From positions 1 to 52,560 of the forward strand of contig CAKTTC010000015.1 in NCBI GenBank assembly GCA_934613645.1: a stretch of 52,560 nt of DNA, given 5' to 3'. The notes below the pieces were generated by a model. It was not told the DNA's origin, made no database searches, and was given only the letters and a program-made list of their open reading frames with translations. Both the position numbers and the translations under genes were made by a program. Positions 16,472-26,024 of this stretch are shown one piece after another; within the stretch, counting starts at the first letter, position 1; each line of letters starts with the position of its first letter. The stretch comes from an uncultured Opitutales bacterium. Its GTDB lineage: Bacteria; Verrucomicrobiota; Verrucomicrobiia; Opitutales; Intestinicryptomonadaceae.

Positions 16472-17068
16472 CTATTTGAAGTAGGGGAGTTTTTGCGCCG
16501 TTTCCGCCGTCAATTTTTCGGCGTCGATAAGTTCCGCGATGGGGTCCCACGTTCCGGAGACGAGCGCGTTGCGCGCGTTTTCGGGCATTGTGCAGGGAAT
16601 TTCAACGCCGCCGCACGAAACTTTCATATTCGCCACGTCAACGTCGATTTGCTCTTCGGGATTCTTTTCGATAACGTCGGCTATTTTTGCAATGTCTTCC
16701 GCCTTGGCGCACACGCACGGAATGCCCAGCGTTGTGGAGTTGCCGAAGAAGATTTCCGCGAAGCTCTCCGCCACGATTGCGCGGAAGCCGTAGTGCCAGA
16801 GCGACTGCGGGGCGTGCTCGCGCGAGGAACCGCAACCGAAGTTCGCGCCCGAAAGCAGAATTTTGGCGTTCTGTTTGCGGGGGTCGGTGAGGGGGTGTTT
16901 TTTGTCAGTGCCGTCGGCGTTTTTGCGTTCGTCGTAGAAGGCGTATTTGCCGAGTCCTTCAAAGGTTACGCACACCATAAAGCGCGCGGGAATGATTCTG
17001 TCGGTATCGATGTCGTTTCCGGGAACGAAAACGCCTTTGCCTTTTACATTCAAGATTTTGTCTAACAT
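16472..17068 (-). CDS. leuD: 3-isopropylmalate dehydratase small subunit
   Basis: 198 residues, aconitase swivel domain. With LeuC it isomerises 2- to 3-isopropylmalate in leucine synthesis. Motifs are GNDIDTDRIIPARF (17-30) and the substrate-binding NFGCGSSREHAP (76-87). The large subunit LeuC, which carries the Fe-S cluster, is not next to it; instead the gene is coupled to exbB-exbD, so its partner must be encoded elsewhere. A homoaconitase-type role is possible from sequence alone. Confidence 0.92.
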   Translation of the reverse strand: MLDKILNVKGKGVFVPGNDIDTDRIIPARFMVCVTFEGLGKYAFYDERKNADGTDKKHPLTDPRKQNAKILLSGANFGCGSSREHAPQSLWHYGFRAIVAESFAEIFFGNSTTLGIPCVCAKAEDIAKIADVIEKNPEEQIDVDVANMKVSCGGVEIPCTMPENARNALVSGTWDPIAELIDAEKLTAETAQKLPYFK

Positions 17069-17176
17069 AGTGGTTTTGTTTTAAAATTTTGTTCGTCCGC
17101 GCGCGGGAACAAGCCGAGCAGCGCGGTTTTAAAGTATGTTATCAGTCCGCCAGATTGTCCCGATTGCGCCGCGGTG

Positions 17177-19693
17177 TCAACGCTTTTCGGCGGAGGGCGA
17201 AAGTTCGGCAAGGCGCGCGTCGACTGCCTCGCGCACTCTCGCGGCGAAAGCTTCGTATGATTCGTCCGCTTGCGGCGTCATTTGCGGCAGATACGAAACC
17301 GAGATTTTCGAGCCGAATTTCGGAAGCGTTTTGCCCACGGGAATGTTTTCAAACGCGCCCGCAATGCACACGGGAACTACGGGAACGCCCGTTTCCTTGG
17401 CGATTATTGCAAACGTCTGCTTGAACTCCGCAACGTCGCCGTCTTTTGTGCGCGTGCCCTCGGGGAAGATTACAACGCCGCCGCCGATTTCGAGTGCCTT
17501 CACGAGTTTCTGAATGGAGGTTTTAACGTCGTCGTTGATGTCCATTACAATCACGTTGCTGTGGTCGGCGAAGGCGCGCAGCATTCCGTTTTTGAGAATG
17601 TTTCTTATCTTGGCGAAGAAATACGTTTTGAGAACGCGGTCGATTTTCATTCCGTAGACCGCAAAAACGCCGTCCAGATACGACTGGTGGTTTGCCGCGA
17701 AAATCAGCGGGCGGTCGTCGGGCAGGGAATCCGCGCCCGAAACCTCCATTTTATACGCCACACGCGCGAACAGTCTGAACGCGCCCACCGTGAGGCGGTG
17801 CATAAAGTTCGGCTTGTTCAGGCGGACGTTTTTGGCGTCGGAAACGATGTCGCTCCACGAGACGTTTTTGAATTCGCCCTCGAATTTTTCGTCGCGGTTT
17901 TTGGAGACCATTTCCGCGAAAGTCCTGAGCGTGCAGTTTGTCTCGAAATCCCTTTCCGAAACCTCCACGCCGTAGTTTTCCTTGGCGAAGCACTGGATTG
18001 CTATCTTCCCGAGCGAGTCAAGCCCCAGGTCCATTTCCATATGCGCGTCGCAATCGACGGGCAGCGAAATCTGTTTTTCGAGAACCGACTTCAGCTGTTT
18101 GTAGACATCGTTTTCGGGCTCGGGCTGCGATTTTTTTACCTCGAGCGCGCCGCCGTTTTCTATGTAGGCGGCAAGCAGGTGGCGTTTGAGTTTGCCCACG
18201 CGCGTGCGCGGGAGTTCGTCGGTTGTAAGCACGAATTTTATTATGCGCTTGTATGTGGGGGCGTTGCGGTTGAACGGCAGGATTGCCTCGTCGCGGATTT
18301 TCTTTTCCGCGCCCTCCGCGCCCAGCTCCGATACGAGTTTTTGCGGAACGCGCACAATCGCCCGCAGCGTGTTTTGATACATCAAAACGCCCGACTCAAG
18401 AACGTCGGGGCTTTGGCGTTGCAGGAGCGTTTCAAGCTCGGCGGGGTTTACGTTTTTGCCGTTTGCAAGAACTATTATTTCCTTTTGGCGGCCTGTAATG
18501 AAGAGGAATCCGTCGTCGTCGAGGTAGCCCAAGTCTCCGGTGTAGAGCCAGCCGTTTCTGATTGATTCCGCCGTTTCTTCGGGTCGGTTGTAGTAGCCTT
18601 TTGTGACGTTGCCGCCGCGCACGGCTATTTCGCCGTCGACAATGCGCACTTCGATTCCGTTCAGAGCCTGCCCCACCGAGCCCATCTTGATTTTGTCTAT
18701 GCGCGGGAAGGCGATAATCGGGGCGCATTCGGTCATTCCGTAGCCTTCGCGGATTGAAAAGCCGAGTGCGTAGAGGTCGCTCCAGACGGTTTTGTCGAGA
18801 GCCGCTCCGCCCGAGACCCAGAAGCGGACTATTCCGCCGAATTTTTTGTGGATTACCCCGAACAGTTTTCTCGAAAACCACAGCTTCCCGACGAGTTTGG
18901 ACAGCGCGAACATTGCCCGCGCGACTTTCGAATGCTGGATTTTCGCCATTATGTTTGAGTGCAGCAGTTCGTAGAAGCGCGGCACGCTGATTATCAAATC
19001 CACGGGGTATTTTTGCAGCACCGCCGATATTTCCTCGGGCGAAATTGTGCGCGGCATGACGATTTTCCCGCCTATTGAAAGCGGCATAACCATTGTGCCC
19101 ATAAGCGGCAGAATGTGGTGGAACGGAAGCATTGCAAGCACGCTCATTCCGCGGAAATAATATTTTGCCTGCTCGACCGCCTTCATGTTTGCCGCCATAT
19201 TCGCGAAAGTCAGCATAACGCCCTTGGGGTTGCCCGTAGTGCCCGAAGTGTAGACAATCAGCCCGAGGTCGTCGAGTTCGCGCTCGAAGACTGCGTTCTG
19301 GGCGGGGTCTTTGTATTCGGCGTTTTGCAGGAAGCCGTCAAGCTCCATTATTTTCGCCGAAGAGTTTGCGGCTTCAACCGCCTCGCGCACTGTTTGCAGG
19401 TTTTCGGCGCAGGCGAACACCACTTCGGGGTTTGCGTCGTTTAGCACGAAGGCGATTTCCTCCGCCGACGATTTCGCGTCAATCGGCACGACTGTCGCGC
19501 CCTTGAACCACGCTCCGTAGCAGGCGAAAACCCAGTTCGGCGAATTTTCCGCGCAGATTGCCGCCTTGCCCGTGTTTTCGGGCAGGGCTTCCGATATTTT
19601 CACGGCGCGCTTGTAGACGTCGGCGAAAGTGTATTCAAAATCAAGCCCCACCAGAGCGGGGGCTTTTGTGCAGCGGAGAAGTTCGAGAGTCAT
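17177..19693 (-). CDS. Acyl-ACP synthetase / ACP / 1-acyl-glycerol-phosphate acyltransferase fusion
   Basis: 838 residues from the start at 19693 (AAAGGAT six bases upstream; the longer frame to 19729 would run into tgt). Three domains follow. First is an ANL-family acyl-AMP ligase (1-520) with YTSGTTGNPKG at 148-158, GYGMTECAP at 317-325 and the catalytic Lys501 in RTRVGKLKR. Second is an acyl carrier protein domain (about 525-600) with the phosphopantetheine serine Ser560 in GLDSLG. Third is a PlsC-type acyltransferase (about 625-838) with NHQSYLD at 668-674 and FPEGTR at 743-748. It may activate free fatty acids, hold them on its own carrier and pass them to lysophospholipid, as E. coli Aas does with a different domain order. 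It lies 10 bases after tgt. Confidence 0.9.
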   Translation of the reverse strand: MTLELLRCTKAPALVGLDFEYTFADVYKRAVKISEALPENTGKAAICAENSPNWVFACYGAWFKGATVVPIDAKSSAEEIAFVLNDANPEVVFACAENLQTVREAVEAANSSAKIMELDGFLQNAEYKDPAQNAVFERELDDLGLIVYTSGTTGNPKGVMLTFANMAANMKAVEQAKYYFRGMSVLAMLPFHHILPLMGTMVMPLSIGGKIVMPRTISPEEISAVLQKYPVDLIISVPRFYELLHSNIMAKIQHSKVARAMFALSKLVGKLWFSRKLFGVIHKKFGGIVRFWVSGGAALDKTVWSDLYALGFSIREGYGMTECAPIIAFPRIDKIKMGSVGQALNGIEVRIVDGEIAVRGGNVTKGYYNRPEETAESIRNGWLYTGDLGYLDDDGFLFITGRQKEIIVLANGKNVNPAELETLLQRQSPDVLESGVLMYQNTLRAIVRVPQKLVSELGAEGAEKKIRDEAILPFNRNAPTYKRIIKFVLTTDELPRTRVGKLKRHLLAAYIENGGALEVKKSQPEPENDVYKQLKSVLEKQISLPVDCDAHMEMDLGLDSLGKIAIQCFAKENYGVEVSERDFETNCTLRTFAEMVSKNRDEKFEGEFKNVSWSDIVSDAKNVRLNKPNFMHRLTVGAFRLFARVAYKMEVSGADSLPDDRPLIFAANHQSYLDGVFAVYGMKIDRVLKTYFFAKIRNILKNGMLRAFADHSNVIVMDINDDVKTSIQKLVKALEIGGGVVIFPEGTRTKDGDVAEFKQTFAIIAKETGVPVVPVCIAGAFENIPVGKTLPKFGSKISVSYLPQMTPQADESYEAFAARVREAVDARLAELSPSAEKR

Positions 19694-19703
19694 AAAATAT
19701 CCT

Positions 19704-20822
19704 TTATTTGGAGGCGTTGTAGCGCGCAATCCAGTTGCGGCTCCACTGTTCGAAGTCGCCGAGTTCGATGTGTTCGCGCGCCTGACGCGTCAGAATTTGA
19801 AAGAACGCTATGTTGTGTATTGAAATGAGCGTGCACGCCAGCATTTCGTTCGCCTTTACCAAGTGCCTGATGTATGCGCGCGAAAAGTCCGACGCGTAGC
19901 TCGGAATTTCGGGGTCGAGGGGCGAGTGGTCTTCGGCAAAGCGGGCGTTTTTGAGGTTTATTTCGCCGTCGAGCGTGAACGCGCACGCGTGGCGTGCAAG
20001 GCGCGTGGGCATAACGCAGTCGAACATATCCGCGCCCGAGGCTATCATTTGCAGGATTTGCGGGGGCGTTCCAACTCCCATTACGTAGCGGGGCTTGTCG
20101 GCGGGGAGAATGTCGGCGCACCACTTTACTTGCGAGAGCATTTCCTCTTCGGGTTCGCCCACGCTCACGCCGCCTATTGCGAACCCCGGAAAGTCTATTT
20201 GCGAAATTTCGCGCGCGCAGTATTCGCGCAGGTCTTGGTAGCACGAGCCCTGCACGATGCCGAACGCCAGCCGCCGCGCCTGCGGGAGTTCGAGCCTCAG
20301 GTATTCTTCGTGGCAGCGTTTTGCCCAGCGCAGGGTTCGGTCGACCGATTTTTTGCAGGCGTTTTTTTCGCAGGGGTAGGGTATGCACTCGTCGAGCACC
20401 ATGCAGATGTCTGAACCCAGATTTTTCTGTATTTGCATGCAGCTTTCGGGGCTGATGAACAGCTTTTTGCCGTCGAGGTGCGAGCTGAACGTAATGCCGT
20501 CCTTCGAAATTTTTCTGAGCTTCGAGAGGCTGAACGCCTGAAATCCGCCGCTGTCGGTGAGTATGGGCTTGTTCCAGCGCATAAACCCGTGCAGCCCGCC
20601 GAAGCGCGCAACCAGCTCGGACGTGGGGCGGATATTGAGGTGGTATGTGTTCGAAAGTATTATCTGCGCGCCCGTTGCGTCGATTTGCGCGGGGGTAAGC
20701 CCCTTGACTGTAGCCTGTGTGCCCACGGGCATAAACACGGGCGTATGCACGTCGCCGTGCGCCGTTTTGAGCACGGCGCGGCGCGCGCTTGAGGCGTCGG
20801 ATTTTTTCAGAACTTCGAACAT
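19704..20822 (-). CDS. tgt: tRNA-guanine transglycosylase lacking the zinc-binding cysteines
   Basis: 372 residues from the start at 20822, four bases after the purB stop; the open frame continues upstream only across purB. Bacterial Tgt exchanges guanine-34 for preQ1 in tRNAs with GUN anticodons. The active-site parts are present: Asp90 in LTDSGGFQAFSL, and Asp268 in MFDCVMPTR (the nucleophile position). The usual zinc motif CxCxxC after the PLDPE sequence is replaced by IPSYAS (306-311), so all three cysteine ligands are lost; the histidine ligand region (IHN, His336) remains. Queuosine synthesis genes are not in view. It is either a zinc-free variant or an inactive or altered Tgt; the conserved catalytic core favours the former. 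Confidence 0.93.
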   Translation of the reverse strand: MFEVLKKSDASSARRAVLKTAHGDVHTPVFMPVGTQATVKGLTPAQIDATGAQIILSNTYHLNIRPTSELVARFGGLHGFMRWNKPILTDSGGFQAFSLSKLRKISKDGITFSSHLDGKKLFISPESCMQIQKNLGSDICMVLDECIPYPCEKNACKKSVDRTLRWAKRCHEEYLRLELPQARRLAFGIVQGSCYQDLREYCAREISQIDFPGFAIGGVSVGEPEEEMLSQVKWCADILPADKPRYVMGVGTPPQILQMIASGADMFDCVMPTRLARHACAFTLDGEINLKNARFAEDHSPLDPEIPSYASDFSRAYIRHLVKANEMLACTLISIHNIAFFQILTRQAREHIELGDFEQWSRNWIARYNASK

Positions 20823-20826
20823 GCCT

Positions 20827-22245
20827 TTAGAGAATGGGGGCTGCCGTGTAGGTCTTGGCCTCGGGCGTTTTCTCCACGGCGGCGTCGGCGCGGTTGCAGA
20901 AGTCTTCGGTTTGGACTTCCGCAAGGGCGGTCGCTTTTTGTCCGTCGTGCGCTATTTTTTCAAGCTCGGGCATGGAAAGCGGCATGCGCGGGTCGTCGGC
21001 GAGGCGTTTGAGGAGGTCGTTTTCGGCGATTTTGCCCGCGCGGAGGTCGTTGGCGGTTGCAACGGCGTGCTCCTTGATGACTTCGTGCGCGTCTTCGCGC
21101 CCGATTCCCTTTTTGACTGCGTTCATCATAACCGTTGTAGTAAGCAAAAACGGCATATACTTTGCGCATTCCGCCTTGATTACCGCCTCGTTTACAACCA
21201 TCTGGTTCATTATTGTTATGAAAGTTTCAAGCAGGCCGTCTATTGCGAAGAACGAGTCGGGCAGCACAACGCGGCGCACCACCGAGCACGACACGTCGCC
21301 CTCGTTCCACTGGTCGCCCGCAAGCGACGCCGCCATTTCCATATATCCGCGCAGAATCACGTGGAAGCCGTTTATGCGTTCGCAGCTGCGCGAATTCATT
21401 TTGTGGGGCATTGCCGAAGAACCCGTTTGACCCTTTGCGAAACCCTCGCTTGCAAGTTCCATTCCCGCCATAATGCGCAGTGTTTTTGCGAAGCTCGACG
21501 CGCCCGCGCCGAGCTGATACAGGCGCGATACGCATTCGAAGTCGAGCGTGCGCGGGTAGACTTGCCCCGTTGCGCCGATGCAGTGCGGAATGCCGAGGTG
21601 CTTTCTGATTTTTTCGTCGAGCTTCACCGCCTTTGAGGCGTCGCCGTCGAAAAGCGTGAGCTGGTCGAGCTGTGTGCCGACCGCGCCTTTAAGCCCGCGC
21701 ACGGCGTAGGTGTCGATGAGCGCGTCGAGGTTTTCGAGCGCGCGGAGCGAGTCTTCGCCGAATTCCGCAAGGCGTTTGCCGAAAGTCGTAAGCTGCGCAA
21801 TTACGTTGTGCGTGCGCGCCGCGAGGACTGTGGCCTTGTATTTGCGCGCCTTTTGCGAAAGCAGCCACAACGCCGCCGCCGCCTTCACGCGGATTATCTT
21901 GAGCGATTCAAACACTTGCAGCTGTTCGACGCATTCGGTGAGGTCGCGGCTTGTCATTCCCTTGTGGATATGCTCGTAGCCGGCGAGTTCGCAAAATTCC
22001 TCTATGCGCGCTTTGACGTCGTGGCGCGTGATTTTTTCGCGCTTGTTTATTTCGTCTATCCTTATTGTGTTTTTTACTTTTTCGTAGGCGTCTATTGCCT
22101 CCTGCGGAATGTCCAACCCCAGCTCTTTTTGGGCTTTCATCACGGCAATCCAGAGATTGCGTTCAAGCAGTATTTTGCCTTCCGCGCTCCAAATGTTTTT
22201 TATGGCGTCGGAAGCGTATCTTTCAGCGAGAATGTTTGGTATCAT
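20827..22245 (-). CDS. purB: Adenylosuccinate lyase
   Basis: 472 residues of the fumarase/aspartase superfamily, used twice in purine synthesis (SAICAR to AICAR, adenylosuccinate to AMP). The signature loop GSSAMPHKMN is intact, with the TSRDLTE motif near residue 98 and AARTHNVIAQ near 143 holding the catalytic histidine region. Full length. It heads the minus-strand run purB-tgt-acyl synthetase-leuD-exbB-exbD, with four bases to tgt. Confidence 0.95.
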   Translation of the reverse strand: MIPNILAERYASDAIKNIWSAEGKILLERNLWIAVMKAQKELGLDIPQEAIDAYEKVKNTIRIDEINKREKITRHDVKARIEEFCELAGYEHIHKGMTSRDLTECVEQLQVFESLKIIRVKAAAALWLLSQKARKYKATVLAARTHNVIAQLTTFGKRLAEFGEDSLRALENLDALIDTYAVRGLKGAVGTQLDQLTLFDGDASKAVKLDEKIRKHLGIPHCIGATGQVYPRTLDFECVSRLYQLGAGASSFAKTLRIMAGMELASEGFAKGQTGSSAMPHKMNSRSCERINGFHVILRGYMEMAASLAGDQWNEGDVSCSVVRRVVLPDSFFAIDGLLETFITIMNQMVVNEAVIKAECAKYMPFLLTTTVMMNAVKKGIGREDAHEVIKEHAVATANDLRAGKIAENDLLKRLADDPRMPLSMPELEKIAHDGQKATALAEVQTEDFCNRADAAVEKTPEAKTYTAAPIL

Positions 22246-22489
22246 ATTGCGCGTATCTTTACAGATTATTTGCGCCGTGTAAAATAAAAAATTGCCGCCG
22301 ACGGGGCGGTGGATTTTCGGACAGTCGGGCGCGTTGGCGCCAAGTGTGGCTGTTTACGGGGGTTGTTGTGGGGCGAGGGCGTCCGCGTTTTTCGGAGGGG
22401 CTTGCGTTCTTCGGTAGCGCGCTTCTGCGAGGGACGGCTTCTTCTGGAGATTTTCGCCCGCCCAATGCCGTCTGCTTGGGTGCGGGCAC

Positions 22490-22519
22490 AAAAAGGGCGG
22501 CCGAAACACCGACCGCCCC
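22490..22519 (-). terminator. Intrinsic terminator after gdhA
   Basis: On the minus strand GGGCGGTCGG pairs with CCGCCC across a short loop and is followed by TTTTTG. It lies about 25 bases after the gdhA stop. The rest of the 300-base gap to purB is GC-rich with no recognised feature. Confidence 0.75.
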
Positions 22520-22545
22520 GATTCGTGCAATTTGTTCAAAGCCGA

Positions 22546-23889
22546 TTAGAAGCCCTGCGCAATCATTGCGTTTGCGACCTTCTTGAAGCCCGCGATATTC
22601 GCGCCGTTCATGTAGTCGCCGGGTGTGCCGTATTCGGCTGCCGCTTCGAGGGCGTTCTTGTGAATGCTGCGCATGATGTTGTGCAGCTTTTCGTCGACTT
22701 CTTCGCGCGTCCAGCTCAGGCGGATTGCGTTCTGCGACATTTCCAAGCCCGACGTTGCAACGCCGCCCGCATTGGAGGCCTTGCCCGGAGCGTAGAGAAT
22801 CTTGGCAGCCTTGTAGGCTTCGATTGCTTCGGGGGTGGAGGGCATATTCGCGCCTTCGGAAACGCACATGCAGCCGTTTGCCAACAGGTCTTTTGCGTTC
22901 TGGCCGTCGATTTCGTTCTGGGTGGCCGAGGGCATTGCAACCTCCGCCTTCGTCAAGCCCCACGGGCGTTTGCCTTCGTAATACTTGGCCTTGGGGAATT
23001 TCTTTGCGTATTCGGCAATTCTGCCGCGCTTGTTGTTCTTGAGGTCGAACACGAAAGCGAGTTTTTCTTCGTCGATACCGTCTTCGTCGATAATCGAGCC
23101 GTTGGAGTCCGACATCGAAAGCGGCTTTGCGCCCAACTGAATGAGCTTTTCAACTGTGTATTGAGCAACGTTGCCCGAACCCGAAACCAAAACTCTCTTG
23201 CCTTCGAAGCTCTGTCCCTTTGTGGCGAGCATTTCCTGCGCGAAGTATGTGTTGCCGTAGCCCGTCGCTTCCGGACGAATCAGCGAGCCGCCCCATTCGA
23301 GACCCTTGCCCGTCAAAACGCTGTCGTAGGAGTTTCTGCAACGCTTGTATTGGCCGAAGAGGTAGCCGATTTCGCGGCCGCCTACGCCGATATCGCCTGC
23401 GGGAACGTCGGTATTCGGGCCGATGTGTCTGTAGAGTTCGCGCATGAAGCTGTTGCAGAAGTTGCGGACTTCATTGTCGCTCTTGCCCTTGGGGTCGAAA
23501 TCCGAACCACCCTTGCCGCCGCCCATCGGGAGCGTTGTAAGCGAGTTCTTCAAAACCTGTTCGAAACCGAGGAACTTGAGAATGCCCAAGTTGACCGAGG
23601 GGTGGAAACGCAGACCGCCCTTGTAGGGGCCGATTGCGCTGTTGAACTGAACGCGGTAGCCTTGGTTGACGTGGATTTCGCCCTTGTCGTCCGCCCACGG
23701 AACTTGGAAGAGGATTACTCTTTCGGGAACAACCATTCTTTCGAGAATCTTGTTCTTCTCGTATTTCGAATCGGCGTCGAGAACGAGGCTCAACGAAGAC
23801 AGCACTTCTTCCGCTGCCTGAAGGAATTCTTTTTCCCAGGGCTGTTTCGCTCTGAGGTCTTCCATTACTTTTGCTACATATTTGTTCAT
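22546..23889 (-). CDS. gdhA: Glutamate dehydrogenase (NADP-type, hexameric)
   Basis: 447 residues from the start at 23889, chosen because AAGGT lies eight bases upstream; the frame runs on to 23931. It assimilates ammonium by reductive amination of 2-oxoglutarate. PMGGGKGGSDFDPKGKSD holds the catalytic lysine, and DVPAGDIGVGGREIGYLFGQY and VSGSGNVAQYTVEKL (dinucleotide fold) are typical. Length and the N-terminal MNKYVAKVMEDLRAKQPWEKEFLQA match the small 50-kDa class. Transcribed divergently from the glycosidase gene at 24131 with its own terminator. Confidence 0.95.
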   Translation of the reverse strand: MNKYVAKVMEDLRAKQPWEKEFLQAAEEVLSSLSLVLDADSKYEKNKILERMVVPERVILFQVPWADDKGEIHVNQGYRVQFNSAIGPYKGGLRFHPSVNLGILKFLGFEQVLKNSLTTLPMGGGKGGSDFDPKGKSDNEVRNFCNSFMRELYRHIGPNTDVPAGDIGVGGREIGYLFGQYKRCRNSYDSVLTGKGLEWGGSLIRPEATGYGNTYFAQEMLATKGQSFEGKRVLVSGSGNVAQYTVEKLIQLGAKPLSMSDSNGSIIDEDGIDEEKLAFVFDLKNNKRGRIAEYAKKFPKAKYYEGKRPWGLTKAEVAMPSATQNEIDGQNAKDLLANGCMCVSEGANMPSTPEAIEAYKAAKILYAPGKASNAGGVATSGLEMSQNAIRLSWTREEVDEKLHNIMRSIHKNALEAAAEYGTPGDYMNGANIAGFKKVANAMIAQGF

Positions 23890-24130
23890 TTTTTTACCTT
23901 TTTTGGTGTTTAGTTTGAAATTGGCGCCCATCTTTACCGCTTAAAATCAATAGTCAAACCGTTTTTTTGACTTTTTTGCAAAAACTACAATTTTGAACAT
24001 TTTTTACAATTTTGTAGTTGTTTCGTGGCGATTTTATTGTGTGCGGCGCAAAAAAAACTCGACTATTGCGCCGAAAATTGAAACACTGCAAAAGAAACTT
24101 ACCGCTCGTATTAACGTCTTACAAGTATTT

Positions 24131-25231
24131 ATGATTATATCCAAAAAAGTTATTTTGACTATATCGTTTTTCGCGACTTTGTGTGCATATGCGGTTTCGG
24201 GAGGGGCAGGCTCGAAGCCCGCGGATTCCGCGTTCGTTCAAGCCAATGGTGTTTCGCCCGAAAAAATGGCGGAGATTTATGAGAAAATCAAAACTCCATA
24301 CAAATACGGCGTAGTTGTCCGCCCCCCCAAAGGAATGCTTGTAGACAGTCCCAGTGTTTTTCGCCACGGTAAAAACTGGTATATGATATACATCTTGCAG
24401 GACGGTGCAGGTTATTCGACCCATCTGGCGGAGAGCAAAAATCTTCTCGACTGGCATCTGCTTGGGGAAATTCTAAAGCGTAAAAACAATGCCGATTGGG
24501 ACGGTCAGCAGGCGGCGGGCTATTTGGCTCTGCAAAATTGCGACTTTTACGGCGACTGGACTCTGGAAAAATTCGACGGAAAATACTGGATGAGCTATCT
24601 CGGCGGCGCGCTCAAAGGCTACGAAACCGACCCTCTCTCGATAGGAATGTCATATAGCAAGAATCCGACAATTGCCGCCGAATGGACAAGGTTGCCGCTT
24701 CCTGTGCTTTCCGCGTCGGACAAGGATTCGCGCTATTTTGAAAAACTGACGCTTTACAAAAGCAACATTATCCGCGACCCTCAAAAAAGGCTCGGAGCGG
24801 AATTTGTAATGTTCTACAACTGCAAAACCACAGGGGGCTACGAACGCATTTCAATGGCGCTCTCCGACGATATGAAAACGTGGCGCAGATTCGGCAAGGA
24901 ACCGATTGTAGATGCGGGCAAAGGCCTTTCCGGCGACCCTCAGGTTGTGCGTTTGGGCGACATCTATGTCATGTTTTACTTCAACGCCTTCTGCAAAAAT
25001 TTCCCGAAAACGGCAGTCGAAACTTTCGCGTGTTCCACCGACCTTATTCATTGGACAGACTGGAACGGCGTGCCGCTTGTTGTTCCGTCGGAAAAATTCG
25101 ACAACGTCTATGCGCACAAACCGTGGGTTGTAACTGACAACGGCGTAGTATACCATTTCTACTGCGCTGTCGGAAGCGAGGGTAGGGTAATCGCTCTTGC
25201 AACCTCCAAAAACCTTTCCAAAAAACACTAA
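24131..25231 (+). CDS. Secreted five-bladed beta-propeller glycosidase (GH43/GH130-like)
   Basis: 366 residues from the ATG at 24131, chosen because it opens with a signal peptide (MIISKKVILTISFFATLCAYA); the open frame starts earlier at 23993 without support. The mature part shows the repeated pattern of beta-propeller glycosidases: LVDSPSVFRHGKNWYMIYI, HLAESKNLLDWHLLG, KYWMSYLGG, FVMFYN, DDMKTWRRFG, GDPQVVRLGDIYVMFY and AHKPWVV. Candidate catalytic acids are the Asp in LVDSPS and the Asp in GDPQVV. The exact GH family and substrate cannot be set by eye. It is followed 21 bases later by a DeoR regulator, so the pair probably forms a sugar-responsive unit. Confidence 0.8.
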   Translation: MIISKKVILTISFFATLCAYAVSGGAGSKPADSAFVQANGVSPEKMAEIYEKIKTPYKYGVVVRPPKGMLVDSPSVFRHGKNWYMIYILQDGAGYSTHLAESKNLLDWHLLGEILKRKNNADWDGQQAAGYLALQNCDFYGDWTLEKFDGKYWMSYLGGALKGYETDPLSIGMSYSKNPTIAAEWTRLPLPVLSASDKDSRYFEKLTLYKSNIIRDPQKRLGAEFVMFYNCKTTGGYERISMALSDDMKTWRRFGKEPIVDAGKGLSGDPQVVRLGDIYVMFYFNAFCKNFPKTAVETFACSTDLIHWTDWNGVPLVVPSEKFDNVYAHKPWVVTDNGVVYHFYCAVGSEGRVIALATSKNLSKKH

Positions 25232-25252
25232 ACTAAATCAATAATTCGATAT

Positions 25253-26005
25253 ATGTTGGCAAGACAAAGACAAAGGGTTATCCTAAACATGCTCGAAACC
25301 CAATCGAGCCTCAGAACAATAGAACTGGCAAGGCATTTCGACGTCACCGACGAAACCATTCGCCGCGACTTGGAGTATCTCGATTCCGAACACAAGCTCA
25401 TTCGCACCCACGGCGGCGCGCTCCGCATTGAAAAGCGCGGCGTAGACCTGCCCATGCAAAAACGCCTTCAGGAGAACCGCGTCCAAAAACAGGAAATCGC
25501 GAAAATCGCGCTGAAATACATCAGCGAGGGCGAAACAATTTTTCTCGACGCAAGCTCCACGGTGCTCGCCCTTGCGGAAATTCTGCCCGACATGGAATTG
25601 ACTGTCGTTACAAACGCGCACGACTGCATAGGCCCGATTATGTCCAAGTCGAAAATCAACCTGATTGCAACGGGCGGAAAGCTCGACCGTTTCAGCCACA
25701 GCTACGGCGGCTTTATGACGTGGACAATGGTCAAAAAATTCTCTGTAGACAAGGCGTTCTTCTCCTGCAACGGTGTCGATTTGGAGCGCGGCGCAAGCGA
25801 GGCGGCGGAGATTCAGGCGGAGTTCAAGGAAAACGTATTGCCGCTTTGCGCCGAAAGGATTCTTCTTTGCGACGCCTCCAAGTTAGGTGTCAGAAGCACG
25901 CGTTTCTTTGCGGGCATGGACATCATTGACCGCGTTATCACCGACTCCGGTGCGGACGCCTCTTTCATCGAAAAGCTTGAGGCGGCGGGCGTTCAGGTAA
26001 ACTAA
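25253..26005 (+). CDS. DeoR-family transcriptional regulator
   Basis: 250 residues. The N-terminal winged helix-turn-helix (about 1-60) has the family pattern TIELARHFDVTDETIRRDLEYL and the IRTHGGA end. The C-terminal DeoRC sugar-phosphate sensor domain (about 75-235) has FLDASSTVLALAE, VVTNA, TGGKLDR and LLCDASKLG. Such proteins repress sugar-use genes until a sugar phosphate binds. The gene is 21 bases behind the glycosidase gene and probably regulates it; the operator is not identified. Confidence 0.93.
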   Translation: MLARQRQRVILNMLETQSSLRTIELARHFDVTDETIRRDLEYLDSEHKLIRTHGGALRIEKRGVDLPMQKRLQENRVQKQEIAKIALKYISEGETIFLDASSTVLALAEILPDMELTVVTNAHDCIGPIMSKSKINLIATGGKLDRFSHSYGGFMTWTMVKKFSVDKAFFSCNGVDLERGASEAAEIQAEFKENVLPLCAERILLCDASKLGVRSTRFFAGMDIIDRVITDSGADASFIEKLEAAGVQVN

Positions 26006-26024
26006 TTTTTTTATGATTCCTGAA

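Noticed and set aside
20823..20924. 34-residue N-terminal extension of tgt
   Set aside because: It overlaps the end of purB in another frame and is Arg/Pro-rich; the ATG at 20822 matches the usual Tgt length.
24321..24328. C7 run in the secreted glycosidase gene as a phase-variation tract
   Set aside because: Seven bases is short for frequent slippage and the frame is intact; evidence is much weaker than for the G10 tract at 35973.
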